A stretch of 33,868 nt of DNA. Origin: Alistipes sp. GTDB taxonomy: Bacteria; Bacteroidota; Bacteroidia; Bacteroidales; Rikenellaceae. Both the position numbers and the translations under genes were made by a program. The stretch lies in NCBI GenBank assembly GCA_017555695.1, contig JAFZFX010000016.1:1-33868 (forward strand), in the 5' to 3' direction. The notes under the pieces were generated by a model, which saw nothing but the letters and a program-made list of their open reading frames with translations, was not told the origin of the DNA and did not search any database. Shown in pieces: positions 18,066 through 26,554 of this stretch (position 1 is its first letter; the number at the start of each line of letters is the position of its first letter).

Positions 18066-18156
18066 GATAAATTTATCGTTTTTCGTTAAATTTTTATCGA
18101 AAAATATTTGCAAGTATTATTTTTCTCCATATATTTGCATCAGAATTATCGATAAT
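18066..18156. promoter_or_regulatory. Palindrome-rich control region of the DUF2975/XRE pair
   Basis: This stretch holds GATAAATTTATC (18066-18077), the inverted repeat TTTTTCG-N12-CGAAAAA (18079-18104) and the perfect ATTATCGATAAT (18145-18156). TTATCG recurs at 18073, 18094 and 18146, which are 21 and 52 bp apart (about two and five helical turns). They flank the promoter and are candidate sites for the small XRE protein encoded downstream. Confidence 0.5.
18107..18137 (+). promoter_or_regulatory. Promoter of the DUF2975/XRE operon
   Basis: TTTG (18107-18110), a 19-bp spacer and TATATTTG (18130-18137) match the consensus exactly. The palindrome at 18145-18156 covers the expected start site. 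The leader is about 60 nt. Confidence 0.8.
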
Positions 18157-18204
18157 CGTTAAAACAAGACCATTAAACCTTTAACAAACAAAGACTTTTG
18201 AATT

Positions 18205-18882
18205 ATGAAAGTAGCAAAGAACATTAAGCGCAGAATCACATTTTTGTTTGTGTTTACTGCAATATGCCTACTACTGCCAATCGTGCATTATACCGTTCAA
18301 CTGTGCAATCTCGACAAAAAAAGCAACAAGGATATATGCTTCATTGGCCAGATAGATTCTCACGGAGCATACACCATACCCAACGAGGCCTATGAGCCAT
18401 ATATCGTGCCAATACAGAAGGACGACGAAGGCAACATCGTCGTTGCGGGTGTACCCTCCGACTTGTTGATTTACTCGCCCAATCCAGACTACGAACTACC
18501 AGAACACTACGGCTGGAAAATGAACGAGTGGCATATCTATGTTGCCTATCTGTTTATGTTTATTGTTGTCAGCCTCATAATCTCCATTTTAGTAAGTGTT
18601 ATTCGTGGTCTGCACACGGGCAATATCTTCCGCCGTAATTATGTAGGCCAATTGCGTTGGCTGGCCATAGTTTCGTTTATCTTTACTCTGCTATTGGATA
18701 ATCGCAATGTATTTCATCAAATTGCAATTCAACAGTGCTATAATACCACTTCGCCTATTACACTCAACGGCCAAATATCAATTAGTCCGCTGGCTTTGCT
18801 CGCTCCGCTACTTTTGTTTATATTTGCCGAAGTTATGGCTATTGCGGCCAAAATGAACGAAGATGAATCAATGACAATATAG
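18205..18882 (+). CDS. DUF2975 family membrane protein
   Basis: This 225-residue protein has four predicted membrane helices (about 11-29, 111-134, 150-165, 195-214) and a sizeable soluble loop between the first two (about 35-108). Family signs are GNIFRRNYVGQLRWL (139-153) and the C-terminal FAEVMAIAAKMNEDESMTI, which matches the DUF2975 'E...L....DLTI' ending. Members are usually paired with a small XRE regulator, as here 7 bp downstream, similar to the YoaS/YozG pair of Bacillus. Function is unknown; a membrane partner that tunes the regulator is a reasonable guess. The loop is longer than in typical short members. Confidence 0.85.
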   Translation: MKVAKNIKRRITFLFVFTAICLLLPIVHYTVQLCNLDKKSNKDICFIGQIDSHGAYTIPNEAYEPYIVPIQKDDEGNIVVAGVPSDLLIYSPNPDYELPEHYGWKMNEWHIYVAYLFMFIVVSLIISILVSVIRGLHTGNIFRRNYVGQLRWLAIVSFIFTLLLDNRNVFHQIAIQQCYNTTSPITLNGQISISPLALLAPLLLFIFAEVMAIAAKMNEDESMTI

Positions 18883-18889
18883 GCGACCT

Positions 18890-19099
18890 ATGGCAATTAT
18901 AGTAAATTTGGATGTAATGCTTGCACGACGCAAGATGTCGCTCTCGGAATTGGCCGAGAAAGTCGATATATCTATTGTCAATCTCTCGATATTAAAGACT
19001 GGCAAAGCAAAAGCCGTCAGATTCTCAACATTAGAGGCTATCTGTCGTGCGCTGGAGTGTCAGCCTGGTGATATTTTAGAGTTCGTTGAAGAAAATTAA
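18890..19099 (+). CDS. Mini XRE/Cro-type regulator (YozG-like)
   Basis: This 69-residue protein is almost entirely one helix-turn-helix of the XRE class. The turn is LAEKVDISIVNLSILKTGK and the C-terminal ALECQPGDILEFVEEN is typical of the YozG/HTH_26 type. It follows the DUF2975 gene after 7 bp, so the two are translated from one message. It probably binds as a dimer to the palindromes upstream of the operon and controls its own pair. No effector domain is present. Confidence 0.9.
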   Translation: MAIIVNLDVMLARRKMSLSELAEKVDISIVNLSILKTGKAKAVRFSTLEAICRALECQPGDILEFVEEN

Positions 19100-19282
19100 T
19101 CTTTGGGGGCGGTGAGAATCGCCCCATCACCTAAAGTTTTTGCAGTATTTTGTAATTTTTTGCTCTGTTTTGCGACTAATATAACAGAGTCAGGGTTGTT
19201 ATGCCCAATTGTGAGGGACGCTGACGGGGATACGCTATAAATATAGGTAGAAAAAATTATTTGTATTTTTTCGGTACTATGT

Positions 19283-19314
19283 ATTGCATAATACATATAA
19301 ACTATTTACATTTG
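19283..19314 (+). promoter_or_regulatory. Promoter of the 19359 outer-membrane protein gene
   Basis: ATTG (19283-19286), 20-bp spacer, TACATTTG (19307-19314). The -33 end overlaps the small inverted repeat GTATT-GCAT-AATAC (19281-19294). Confidence 0.65.
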
Positions 19315-19358
19315 TATTGCTTTTAGCAAACAACTATTACAATTAAATACTTTCAACT

Positions 19359-21713
19359 ATGAAACAATTATCTTTATTGCTACTCGCTGTAGCACTATTG
19401 TGCGCGCAGGTATCTATGGCTGCATCACTCCGCGGCCGAGTAATCAACTCTAAAAATGAGCCCATTGGCTACGCTACCGTAGTAGCCTTGGCCGATTCGA
19501 CACAAATGGCTGGTGCTACGACCGACGAGAAGGGAGCATTTGCACTGACTTTGACCGATGGCGACTACACTATCGTTGTCGATTTCGTTGGTTACACCAC
19601 ATTCGAGCGCAAGATGAGCGTTAGTGGAAACACCGACATTGGCGACATCACACTCAAAGAGTCAGCCACTGACATCGGCGAGGTGATAGTCAAAGCTCAG
19701 CACATACGCCGCGAGGCCGACCGCTTTGTAGTAGATGTGGCCAACTCAGATATGGCATTGGGTAAGGATGGCGAAGAGTTGTTGCGCCAATCGCCTGGTG
19801 TGTGGGTCAAAGATGACGACATCTCAATCAACGGTGCAAGCGGTACAAAGGTCTATATCAACGAGCGCGAGGTGAAACTCTCGGGCGCGCAGTTAGTGCG
19901 CTATATTAAGTCACTGCGTGCCGACAACATCAGCAAAATTGAGATTGTGCCGCAGACGGGCGCCGACTACGATGCCAACTCTTCGGGTGGAGTAATCAAA
20001 ATCACACTCAAGCGCCGACTCGACAACGGCGTAATGGGCTCAGTGTCGATGTACTCAAATCAGAGCAAACTGGGCCACGACTACAACCCATACGCAAATA
20101 TCTCTGCTATTGTCGGGAAGTTCGACCTACAGGCCTATGGAGGTTACTACACAGACAAAACACAATTTAACACTAACGAGAACACACGCTACTCTACGCT
20201 CGGTGCAGAGATGAATTCAAAGTCAAGAGAGATAAATAGATTCCAATCGGGAAATATGTCGCTCTCGGCCATATATCAGATTAACACCAAGCACAGCGTA
20301 GGACTTTCGGGTGGATATTACAACAACCATGACAGAGGCGACCTGAACTCCAACACATCGTTTACGACTGCGAAGTCGGAGCGATTGAGCAAGAGCCGTT
20401 TCCTGCGCGACGGCAACAACCCAACATATTGGAGTACATTCAACTACATATTCAAGAGTGATTCGTTAGGCTCGACACTCAAGTTCATTGCCGACTACAC
20501 ATTAGACGATAGCAACACACTCAACGACAACGCTACAAGCATAAGCGATGGCGGCCTCTACACCGACTCACTCTATTACGACAAGAATAACGCCCTATTC
20601 CGCGTAGCTACAGCATCACTCGCCCGTGACAGAGTATTCTCTCCAAAATTTCGATTGAGATATGGTGCAAAATATACATACAACGAGATTAATGCCGATG
20701 CCGAGTATCGTTATTTACAGCAGGATGTGTGGATGCCGTCGAAGGTAGAGGACTACGACATTTCGTACCGCGAAAATATCAGTGCTATGTATGTGACCGC
20801 ATCGTCTCACCTTGGCCGTTTCTCGGCTGTTGTAGGTCTGCGTGGTGAGTACACAAATGTGCAGGGCAAGGGAGAGAATATTGAGCAGAACTATCTCTCG
20901 CTATTCCCAAATGCCAACTTCTCGTACGCATTAGATAAGGAGGGCAAGCACTCGATAGTGGCACAATACTCACGCACTATACGCCGTCCGAGTTTTTGGA
21001 ACCTGACCCCTACGCGACGACTTCTTTCGGACTACACCTATCAGACGGGAAACCCGATGCTCGACCCATCATATTACAACACATTCTCGCTGACGGGAGT
21101 TATCGCACACAAGTACACTGTTACACTTTCGACGACACTATCAACCGACCAGATTCAGCAGATGATTGTGACCGACGCCAACGACCCAAAGATGATGAAC
21201 ATCACGCACATCAATATGCCAAGGCTCAACCAATACACATTGAGCGCAAGCCTGCCGATAAATATGACTAAGTGGTGGGACTGGAATATAAATATGACGG
21301 GCGTCGTTATGGAGCAGCAGATCACTCCGACAAGCGAGCGCACAACGCACCCGATGTATCAGTACTCTACGCAGATGACATTCAGATTACCCAAGAAGTT
21401 CTTTATCGACCTTTCTGCATATGGCACAAGCCGAGCGACGGTAAGCAACGCTACGGTAGAGGCTCAGAACAGAATGAACATTACACTGAAAAAGCAGATA
21501 AAGGAGTCGTGGACACTATCTTGTATGTTCAACGACATCTTCACACAAGGGCAGGAGTTGACCTTTGAGCAAGAGGATGCTGTAAGAAATATGTATAACA
21601 AAAGTTTCAGCAACTCGTTCAGAGTTCGCATTGGTGCTACTTGGAATTTCAAGAGCGGAAAGCAATTCAACACAAAGAGCATCGACCGCGGTGAGAGCGA
21701 ATCGAGATTATAG
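19359..21713 (+). CDS. TonB-receptor-like outer-membrane beta-barrel protein
   Basis: The 784-residue protein has a signal peptide (about 1-21). A carboxypeptidase-regulatory-like beta domain (about 22-105, LRGRVINSKNEPIGYATVVA) follows, then a plug-like region (about 112-215, DISINGASGTKVYINEREV, SSGGVIKITLKRR). A long barrel fills the rest and fits the OMP_b-brl_3 type, with many alternating strands such as RFSAVVGLRGEYTNVQG. No SusD-like lipoprotein is adjacent, so this is not a classic glycan-utilisation pair. The transported ligand is unknown. It has its own promoter and terminator. Confidence 0.88.
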   Translation: MKQLSLLLLAVALLCAQVSMAASLRGRVINSKNEPIGYATVVALADSTQMAGATTDEKGAFALTLTDGDYTIVVDFVGYTTFERKMSVSGNTDIGDITLKESATDIGEVIVKAQHIRREADRFVVDVANSDMALGKDGEELLRQSPGVWVKDDDISINGASGTKVYINEREVKLSGAQLVRYIKSLRADNISKIEIVPQTGADYDANSSGGVIKITLKRRLDNGVMGSVSMYSNQSKLGHDYNPYANISAIVGKFDLQAYGGYYTDKTQFNTNENTRYSTLGAEMNSKSREINRFQSGNMSLSAIYQINTKHSVGLSGGYYNNHDRGDLNSNTSFTTAKSERLSKSRFLRDGNNPTYWSTFNYIFKSDSLGSTLKFIADYTLDDSNTLNDNATSISDGGLYTDSLYYDKNNALFRVATASLARDRVFSPKFRLRYGAKYTYNEINADAEYRYLQQDVWMPSKVEDYDISYRENISAMYVTASSHLGRFSAVVGLRGEYTNVQGKGENIEQNYLSLFPNANFSYALDKEGKHSIVAQYSRTIRRPSFWNLTPTRRLLSDYTYQTGNPMLDPSYYNTFSLTGVIAHKYTVTLSTTLSTDQIQQMIVTDANDPKMMNITHINMPRLNQYTLSASLPINMTKWWDWNINMTGVVMEQQITPTSERTTHPMYQYSTQMTFRLPKKFFIDLSAYGTSRATVSNATVEAQNRMNITLKKQIKESWTLSCMFNDIFTQGQELTFEQEDAVRNMYNKSFSNSFRVRIGATWNFKSGKQFNTKSIDRGESESRL

Positions 21714-21736
21714 GCTACCTAACTACGCAAAACGAC

Positions 21737-21776
21737 AGAGGCTACTAACCCGAAAGTTAGTAGCCTCTATTGTTTT
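21737..21776 (+). terminator. Terminator of the 19359 gene
   Basis: Perfect 13-bp arms (21737-21749 and 21756-21768) with loop CCGAAA, then ATTGTTTT. It lies between two convergent genes. Confidence 0.85.
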
Positions 21777-21790
21777 ATGATTGCGGCAGA

Positions 21791-24712
21791 TTAGCGGCCA
21801 CCCATCGGGGGACCCATAGGACCACCCATAGGAGGACCCTGACGGCCTGCGCTCTTGCTGCTACCATCCTGGATACCATAGTCTGAGAGCACGCGTGAGC
21901 CCTTCTTGCCGAATACGCGCAAGTTATAAGTGAACTGCACGGTGAAGTAACGGCCGATAACGCTGTTCCAAGAGTTTGCGGTAAAGCCCGAACCTGTAGA
22001 GCGAGAGAACGATGTATTCTGGTTGAAGATATCGTTCACACCAACCATAAGCTCACCCAGCTGGCTCTTGAAGAGCTTTTTACCGAGGTAGGCGTTACAG
22101 AGAGTGTAAGACTCGTTATAGTCGTTTGTGAAACCGATGTTCTGGATATAGTTAGCCGAAGCTGTGAAAGTAAAGCCCTTCCAGAAAACAGTCTTGATAG
22201 AACCCGAAGCCGAGTGGTTGAAGTACTCGTTCTTACCACCGCGAGCAGCCAGAGAGTTCTCGGCCTGGTTGTAGGCACCATTCCAAGAGAGCGTAAAGTC
22301 GATATTCTCAGAGATGTTGCTACCCAACACTACGCCCGCATCGTAACCCATATTGCTGGCCATATTTCTCTCACCATTAACCAATGAGGGTGTCTTCGAG
22401 TAGTTCACACCACCGCTAAGGTTAAGGTTACACTTCATAAAGTTCAAAGGCAAACCATAGTTGATATGAGTACGGAGGCTCATAAAACCATCGACATTGT
22501 CGGTTGTGGTGTACTGGATGGGAGTAGAGCCAACCTCGTCGATGATATTCTGCGGGATGTTAGCACCGGTATAGATGCTCTGCGAAATGTAGTCCTGAGT
22601 GCTCTGGAACGAGAACATCCACATAAATGTACGACCCTTCTCCAAGTTGGTGAAGTTGTAGTGGAAGTTCACACGGTGAGAGTATGCAGGATTCAGGTTC
22701 TCGTTACCGTTTGACACATACTGCGTATCAGAGATATCGAGAATGCTGTTCAACTGATTCACACGAGGATTGTTGGTATCTGACATCACGAACAGACGCA
22801 GAGAGTGCTGCTTGTTGATGTTCAGGTTACCCATCATAAAGTATGTGAAGTCGTTGTAAGAGCGCTTAACGGGCTGTGTCTGCAGAGCCTGCACCTGACC
22901 ATCGAGGGTAGAATACTGATAGTTAAGGCTAACAACAAATGTATTACGCTCCTTGGCATAGTTAAAACCAGGACCTACGCGGTGAGTCGTATAATCGCTT
23001 GTGTAGCGGTTAGACAAGGCGGGGTCGAGGATGCCGTTGGTGTAGCTGTCATCGTTGCCATAGTTGAATGTGTTACGCTGGCTATCCTGGCCTGTATAGT
23101 TGAAATCATAACGGAGTGTAACCTGCGAGAACTCAGCTACGGGCTCAGAGTAGTTAACGGCAGCACCTACGCCCAAGTTGCTTGAGTTAGAGTCGTTGCT
23201 CAAGTAACGCAAATAGGGGGAGTAGCCCTCGCCGTCGGGGTTAGCGATGGTCTCCTGATTAGAGAATGAGCGTGACTCGTTGTTGTTGTCGCGATAGTTC
23301 ACGCGGCCATCAACGGTAACCATACGACCCTTGTCGCTGAGCTTCAAACGATACTGCAAGAACTCCGAGAAGTTGTAACCACCATTGTCGCCCTCATTTC
23401 CGCTGCAGATGATATTGTAGAGGTTCTCGCCCACCTGCAAACCGTTTGTACGGCTGAAGGGGTCGTAAGACTGCAAGCTGAAGCCAGTACGCGACATAAT
23501 AGACTGATTCTCTGAGATGCGCCAATCCAGACGGGCATTCAAGCGGTGGTTGTAGTTCTGGTTATCAGACTGACCACTCTGCTCAAGTGTACCCAAATCC
23601 TGAAGAGGAGCCTCATACCAGCGGATAAGTTGTGAGAGGTTGCGAGTACGGGTACGGTTGAAGAAGTAGCTTGCCTGCAACTTAACCTTATCCTTCTCGC
23701 CCCAAGAGGCTGTATAGTTCAAACCGATAGCACCAACCTTGGCAACACCACTCTGGGGACGGGTCATGAACTGGCCTACGCCACCACCCATACCGCCGCC
23801 CATACCGCCGCCACCGCCACCAGTGACGCCGATAATATCCTCGAATGAGAAGTGCTGCTGATTAATATTGTTGAGCAAACCAATTGCAGAGAGACGGTGT
23901 GCGCCTGTGAAGTAGTTTACATTACCACCGAAGAGATACTTGTTCTTGTTGGTAATATCATCGGTCTCGGGCTGGTAGCCATAGCCACCATAGAGCTTAC
24001 CGAATACACCCTGACGCATACTCTCGTGAGTAACGATGTTCAAAGCCTTGTAGCTGTCGCCATCGTCACGACCCGAGAACTCGGCATTATCGCTGAGCTT
24101 ATTGTAAACCTCAACGCTCTTTACAGCCTGTGCGGGCAGTGAGTTAAGCGCTGTAGATACATCCTCGCCGAAGAACTCCTTGCCATCTACAAAGATCTTC
24201 TGGATGGTCTCACCCTGCGCCTCAACCGAGCCGTTTGTGATGGTAATACCGGGCATCTTCTTCAACAGACCCTCGACATCGGCATCGTTAGCCACCTTGA
24301 AGGCACCAGCGTTGTAGCTCACCGTATCACCCTTCTGCGACGCACGGATTGCTTGCACCTCCTTGACTACGGTGTTAATCTGGGTTGCACTCTCCTTCAG
24401 AGCGATAGTACCCAAATTCTTCTTGGCTGCGCTAATCTGAATCTCCATCTTGTAGTCCTCATAACCCAAGAACGACACAATAGCGTTGTACTTGCCATAA
24501 GGCTTGGCGGGAGTAGTCAGTTTACCGTCGATGTCGGTAGTGTAGTGTTTCTTATCCTCGGCATTCGATGCAGGAGCCATCTCCAGCACTGCGCCGATAA
24601 CGGGCTCCTTGGTCTTCTCATCGACAATAGTCAATGAAATCTGACCCGCACGCTGTGCAAAAGTGACGATGCTCGTCAAAAGCAGAATCGTCGTAAAAAT
24701 CAGTTTTTTCAT
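21791..24712 (-). CDS. Outer-membrane beta-barrel protein with Gly/Met-rich loop
   Basis: The 973-residue protein has a signal peptide (1-19). A carboxypeptidase-regulatory-like domain (about 22-108, ending FLGYEDYKMEIQ) follows, then a plug domain (about 118-228, with DGKEFFGEDVSTALNSLPAQAVKSVEVYNK), then a barrel. It resembles the OMP_b-brl/TonB-receptor superfamily. A run GGGGGGMGGGMGGGVG lies near 298-313, probably a flexible loop. The C-terminus ends in a Gly/Pro/Met-rich tail (GPPMGGPMGPPMGGR) after the last strand, unusual because barrels normally end at an aromatic residue. It is downstream of a Spy-like protein with a similar tail and of a two-component system, which suggests co-regulation. 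The ligand is unknown. Confidence 0.88.
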   Translation of the reverse strand: MKKLIFTTILLLTSIVTFAQRAGQISLTIVDEKTKEPVIGAVLEMAPASNAEDKKHYTTDIDGKLTTPAKPYGKYNAIVSFLGYEDYKMEIQISAAKKNLGTIALKESATQINTVVKEVQAIRASQKGDTVSYNAGAFKVANDADVEGLLKKMPGITITNGSVEAQGETIQKIFVDGKEFFGEDVSTALNSLPAQAVKSVEVYNKLSDNAEFSGRDDGDSYKALNIVTHESMRQGVFGKLYGGYGYQPETDDITNKNKYLFGGNVNYFTGAHRLSAIGLLNNINQQHFSFEDIIGVTGGGGGGMGGGMGGGVGQFMTRPQSGVAKVGAIGLNYTASWGEKDKVKLQASYFFNRTRTRNLSQLIRWYEAPLQDLGTLEQSGQSDNQNYNHRLNARLDWRISENQSIMSRTGFSLQSYDPFSRTNGLQVGENLYNIICSGNEGDNGGYNFSEFLQYRLKLSDKGRMVTVDGRVNYRDNNNESRSFSNQETIANPDGEGYSPYLRYLSNDSNSSNLGVGAAVNYSEPVAEFSQVTLRYDFNYTGQDSQRNTFNYGNDDSYTNGILDPALSNRYTSDYTTHRVGPGFNYAKERNTFVVSLNYQYSTLDGQVQALQTQPVKRSYNDFTYFMMGNLNINKQHSLRLFVMSDTNNPRVNQLNSILDISDTQYVSNGNENLNPAYSHRVNFHYNFTNLEKGRTFMWMFSFQSTQDYISQSIYTGANIPQNIIDEVGSTPIQYTTTDNVDGFMSLRTHINYGLPLNFMKCNLNLSGGVNYSKTPSLVNGERNMASNMGYDAGVVLGSNISENIDFTLSWNGAYNQAENSLAARGGKNEYFNHSASGSIKTVFWKGFTFTASANYIQNIGFTNDYNESYTLCNAYLGKKLFKSQLGELMVGVNDIFNQNTSFSRSTGSGFTANSWNSVIGRYFTVQFTYNLRVFGKKGSRVLSDYGIQDGSSKSAGRQGPPMGGPMGPPMGGR

Positions 24713-24798
24713 CCTTCGTCTATAATATTGTTTTATAATTTTTCATCTTCTGTCTTTTTGGAGCCCTGCCTACGGCAGTCTCTCCGCCAAAAAACGCG

Positions 24799-24806
24799 CA
24801 AATATA
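24799..24806 (-). promoter_or_regulatory. -7 element of the 24712 outer-membrane protein gene
   Basis: TATATTTG on the minus strand, giving a leader of about 80 nt that contains a small CTGCC/GGCAG hairpin (24766-24778). No clear -33. Confidence 0.5.
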
Positions 24807-24855
24807 CACTTTTATTTTGGAGTTATGGCTTTTGAGGGGGTGAAATGACAAAATC

Positions 24856-24882
24856 GGGGTGCCAATCTACGATTGACACCCC
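24856..24882 (-). terminator. Hairpin between the Spy-like gene and the outer-membrane protein gene
   Basis: A 12-bp stem with one G:U pair and a 3-nt loop. On the minus strand only a weak U-rich tract (GATTTTGTC) follows, so it may be a leaky terminator or 3' stabiliser. Confidence 0.55.
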
Positions 24883-24970
24883 TTCGAAAAACAACCTAAT
24901 TTCCATTACTGCCCATGAATGGATCTTTGAGATTCTGAAAAGATAGGACAAATTAGAACCTCATTCTTTA

Positions 24971-25522
24971 TTAGAAGCCGCCGAAACCGCCAGGGCCACC
25001 CTGTCCACCAGGACCACCAGGACCGCCAAAGCCTCCGCCGTTCTGCATACGCTCCTGCATCTGCTGACGCATACGCATCTCCTGCTGCTTCTTAAGTTTC
25101 TGCCACTTCTTATACTGTGCTTCAGTCAAAATTCCCTTCATTGCCTTATCCTCGGCAGCCTCGCGAGCCTTCTGCTCCTCCTGACGCTGCTTCATAAATG
25201 CCTCGCGATCGGCATCGCTCATATTCATAAAGTCGGGACGCTGACCCTGACCCTGCTGACCACGCTGTGCGCGCATCTCCTCACGCTGCTTCTGCTGCTC
25301 CTTCATACGATTGAGGTTATAATCATAGAGCTTCTTCTGCTGCTCCTCTGAGAGATCGAGGCTCTTTGCATAACGCTCAGTCTGGCTCTTTGCCATCTGC
25401 TCGGGAGTCATACGCTGACGCTGGGGACGCTCACCCTGCTGGGGAGCCTGAGGTGCCTGTGCCATTGCAACGCCGCTAAATGTGAGCGCGATGGCTACTG
25501 CTAAAACTTTAAGTGCTTTCAT
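24971..25522 (-). CDS. Spy/CpxP-like periplasmic protein (DUF4890-like)
   Basis: I chose the ATG at 25522, giving 183 residues with a normal signal peptide (MKALKVLAVAIALTFSGVAMAQ). An in-frame TTG at 25552 would add ten polar residues before it and is unlikely. The mature protein is helical, highly charged and Gln/Met-rich (MTPEQMAKSQTERYAKSL, LDLSEEQQKKLYDYN, ILTEAQYKKWQKLKKQ). The SLDLSEEQ...LTEAQ...W layout is that of Spy/CpxP-like and DUF4890 proteins. The last ~25 residues are Gly/Pro-rich (NGGGFGGPGGPGGQGG). Spy and CpxP act as periplasmic chaperones or stress sensors in E. coli; here that role is inferred. It lies between a two-component system and a barrel with similar Gly/Met stretches. 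Confidence 0.82.
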   Translation of the reverse strand: MKALKVLAVAIALTFSGVAMAQAPQAPQQGERPQRQRMTPEQMAKSQTERYAKSLDLSEEQQKKLYDYNLNRMKEQQKQREEMRAQRGQQGQGQRPDFMNMSDADREAFMKQRQEEQKAREAAEDKAMKGILTEAQYKKWQKLKKQQEMRMRQQMQERMQNGGGFGGPGGPGGQGGPGGFGGF

Positions 25523-25599
25523 AGTTTTGTATAATTTTTTGTTAGTACTCAAATTCTTGTTGCTTCTTCCGAAGTCAAAAGGCCTTCACCTTGATATTA

Positions 25600-25607
25600 C
25601 AAATATA
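25600..25607 (-). promoter_or_regulatory. -7 element of the Spy-like gene
   Basis: TATATTTG on the minus strand just after the terminator of the response-regulator gene. The leader is about 70 nt. A -33 TTTG is missing at the right spacing, so an activator (perhaps the LytTR protein) may be needed. Confidence 0.55.
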
Positions 25608-25613
25608 GTGACT

Positions 25614-25643
25614 AAAAACAAAACCGATGCGCGGGCATCGGTT
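25614..25643 (-). terminator. Terminator after the LytTR response-regulator gene
   Basis: Perfect 9-bp stem AACCGATGC/GCATCGGTT with loop of 4 nt; on the minus strand TTGTTTTTAG follows. It separates the two-component genes from the Spy-like gene. Confidence 0.75.
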
Positions 25644-25671
25644 AAAAGTATCTATTCGGCGGGCGAATCGA

Positions 25672-26448
25672 CTAATTTAGGGGGTGAACTGACATCAGCC
25701 ACTGCTTGAATTCGGGTACACGCGCCTTGCTGATGATAATCTTTTCGGGTGTCTCGACCGTAAGATTGAGAGAAAGGCGGCTACCGAACCACACGACGAT
25801 ATCCTTTACGGCCTTACGCGCCGTGATGAATTGGCGATTGGCACGGAAGAACTCATCCTCGGGAAGTAGCGTCTGCAGAGTCTCGAGTGTGCGGTCAATA
25901 TTGTAGTGCTCATCCGAGAATGTAACAGCCGTAACCTTCTCATTCGAGGTGTAGAAGTATGCCACATCGTCGATGTTCAGAGGTATAATCTTATCCTTGT
26001 AATGCACAAGGAATACGCGCTGCTTATCCTGTCGTGCGGTCTCAATCATACTCTCCACACGGCTCTTGTAGCTGCTACGCTCGTTACCACTCAGGAACGA
26101 GAACTTGTCGATAGCACGACGCACATCGTCGCTCTTGATGGGTTTGAGCAGATAATCGATGCTGTTTACCTTGAAGGCACGCAGGGCGTACTCATCGTAT
26201 GCCGTAGCAAATATGATGGGCGAAGTGATATCTACCGAGTCGAATATGCGGAACGACTCGCCATCGGCCAGGTGAATATCCATAAACACCAGATCAGGCT
26301 CGATGTGGGCGGGGTCTTCATAGTATTCGATCGTCTCCTCGATGCTCTCCAACACGGCCAAAATATTGACCGCAGGATCTATCGAGTGGAGTATGCTTTT
26401 GAGGTTGGCGGCCGCAGCCGTTTCATCCTCGACGATAAGTATCTTCAT
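25672..26448 (-). CDS. LytTR-family response regulator
   Basis: The 258-residue protein has a receiver domain (1-122) with acidic pocket ED near 7-8, phosphoacceptor D57 in LVFMDIHLADG, and the K of YLLKPI near 103. A LytTR DNA-binding domain covers about 150-252 (VFLVHYKDKIIPLNIDDVAYFYTSNEKVTAV, then FFRANRQFITARKAVKDI). It is the partner of the histidine kinase encoded just upstream (gap of 106 bp). Such regulators bind paired short direct repeats; I did not find convincing ones upstream of the two downstream genes by eye. Confidence 0.94.
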   Translation of the reverse strand: MKILIVEDETAAAANLKSILHSIDPAVNILAVLESIEETIEYYEDPAHIEPDLVFMDIHLADGESFRIFDSVDITSPIIFATAYDEYALRAFKVNSIDYLLKPIKSDDVRRAIDKFSFLSGNERSSYKSRVESMIETARQDKQRVFLVHYKDKIIPLNIDDVAYFYTSNEKVTAVTFSDEHYNIDRTLETLQTLLPEDEFFRANRQFITARKAVKDIVVWFGSRLSLNLTVETPEKIIISKARVPEFKQWLMSVHPLN

Positions 26449-26554
26449 AGCAAATGTAGAGTTTTACTTAATTTAATAAAACATTGGCGTTCATCACTCG
26501 TCACGCCACTTTCAACGGCAGATGCAACCTAACAACGCTGTTGCCGTCAGCCTA

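Noticed and set aside
19359-24712. SusC/SusD polysaccharide-utilisation locus
   Set aside because: Both barrels lack a neighbouring SusD lipoprotein, and the adjacent genes are not glycoside hydrolases.
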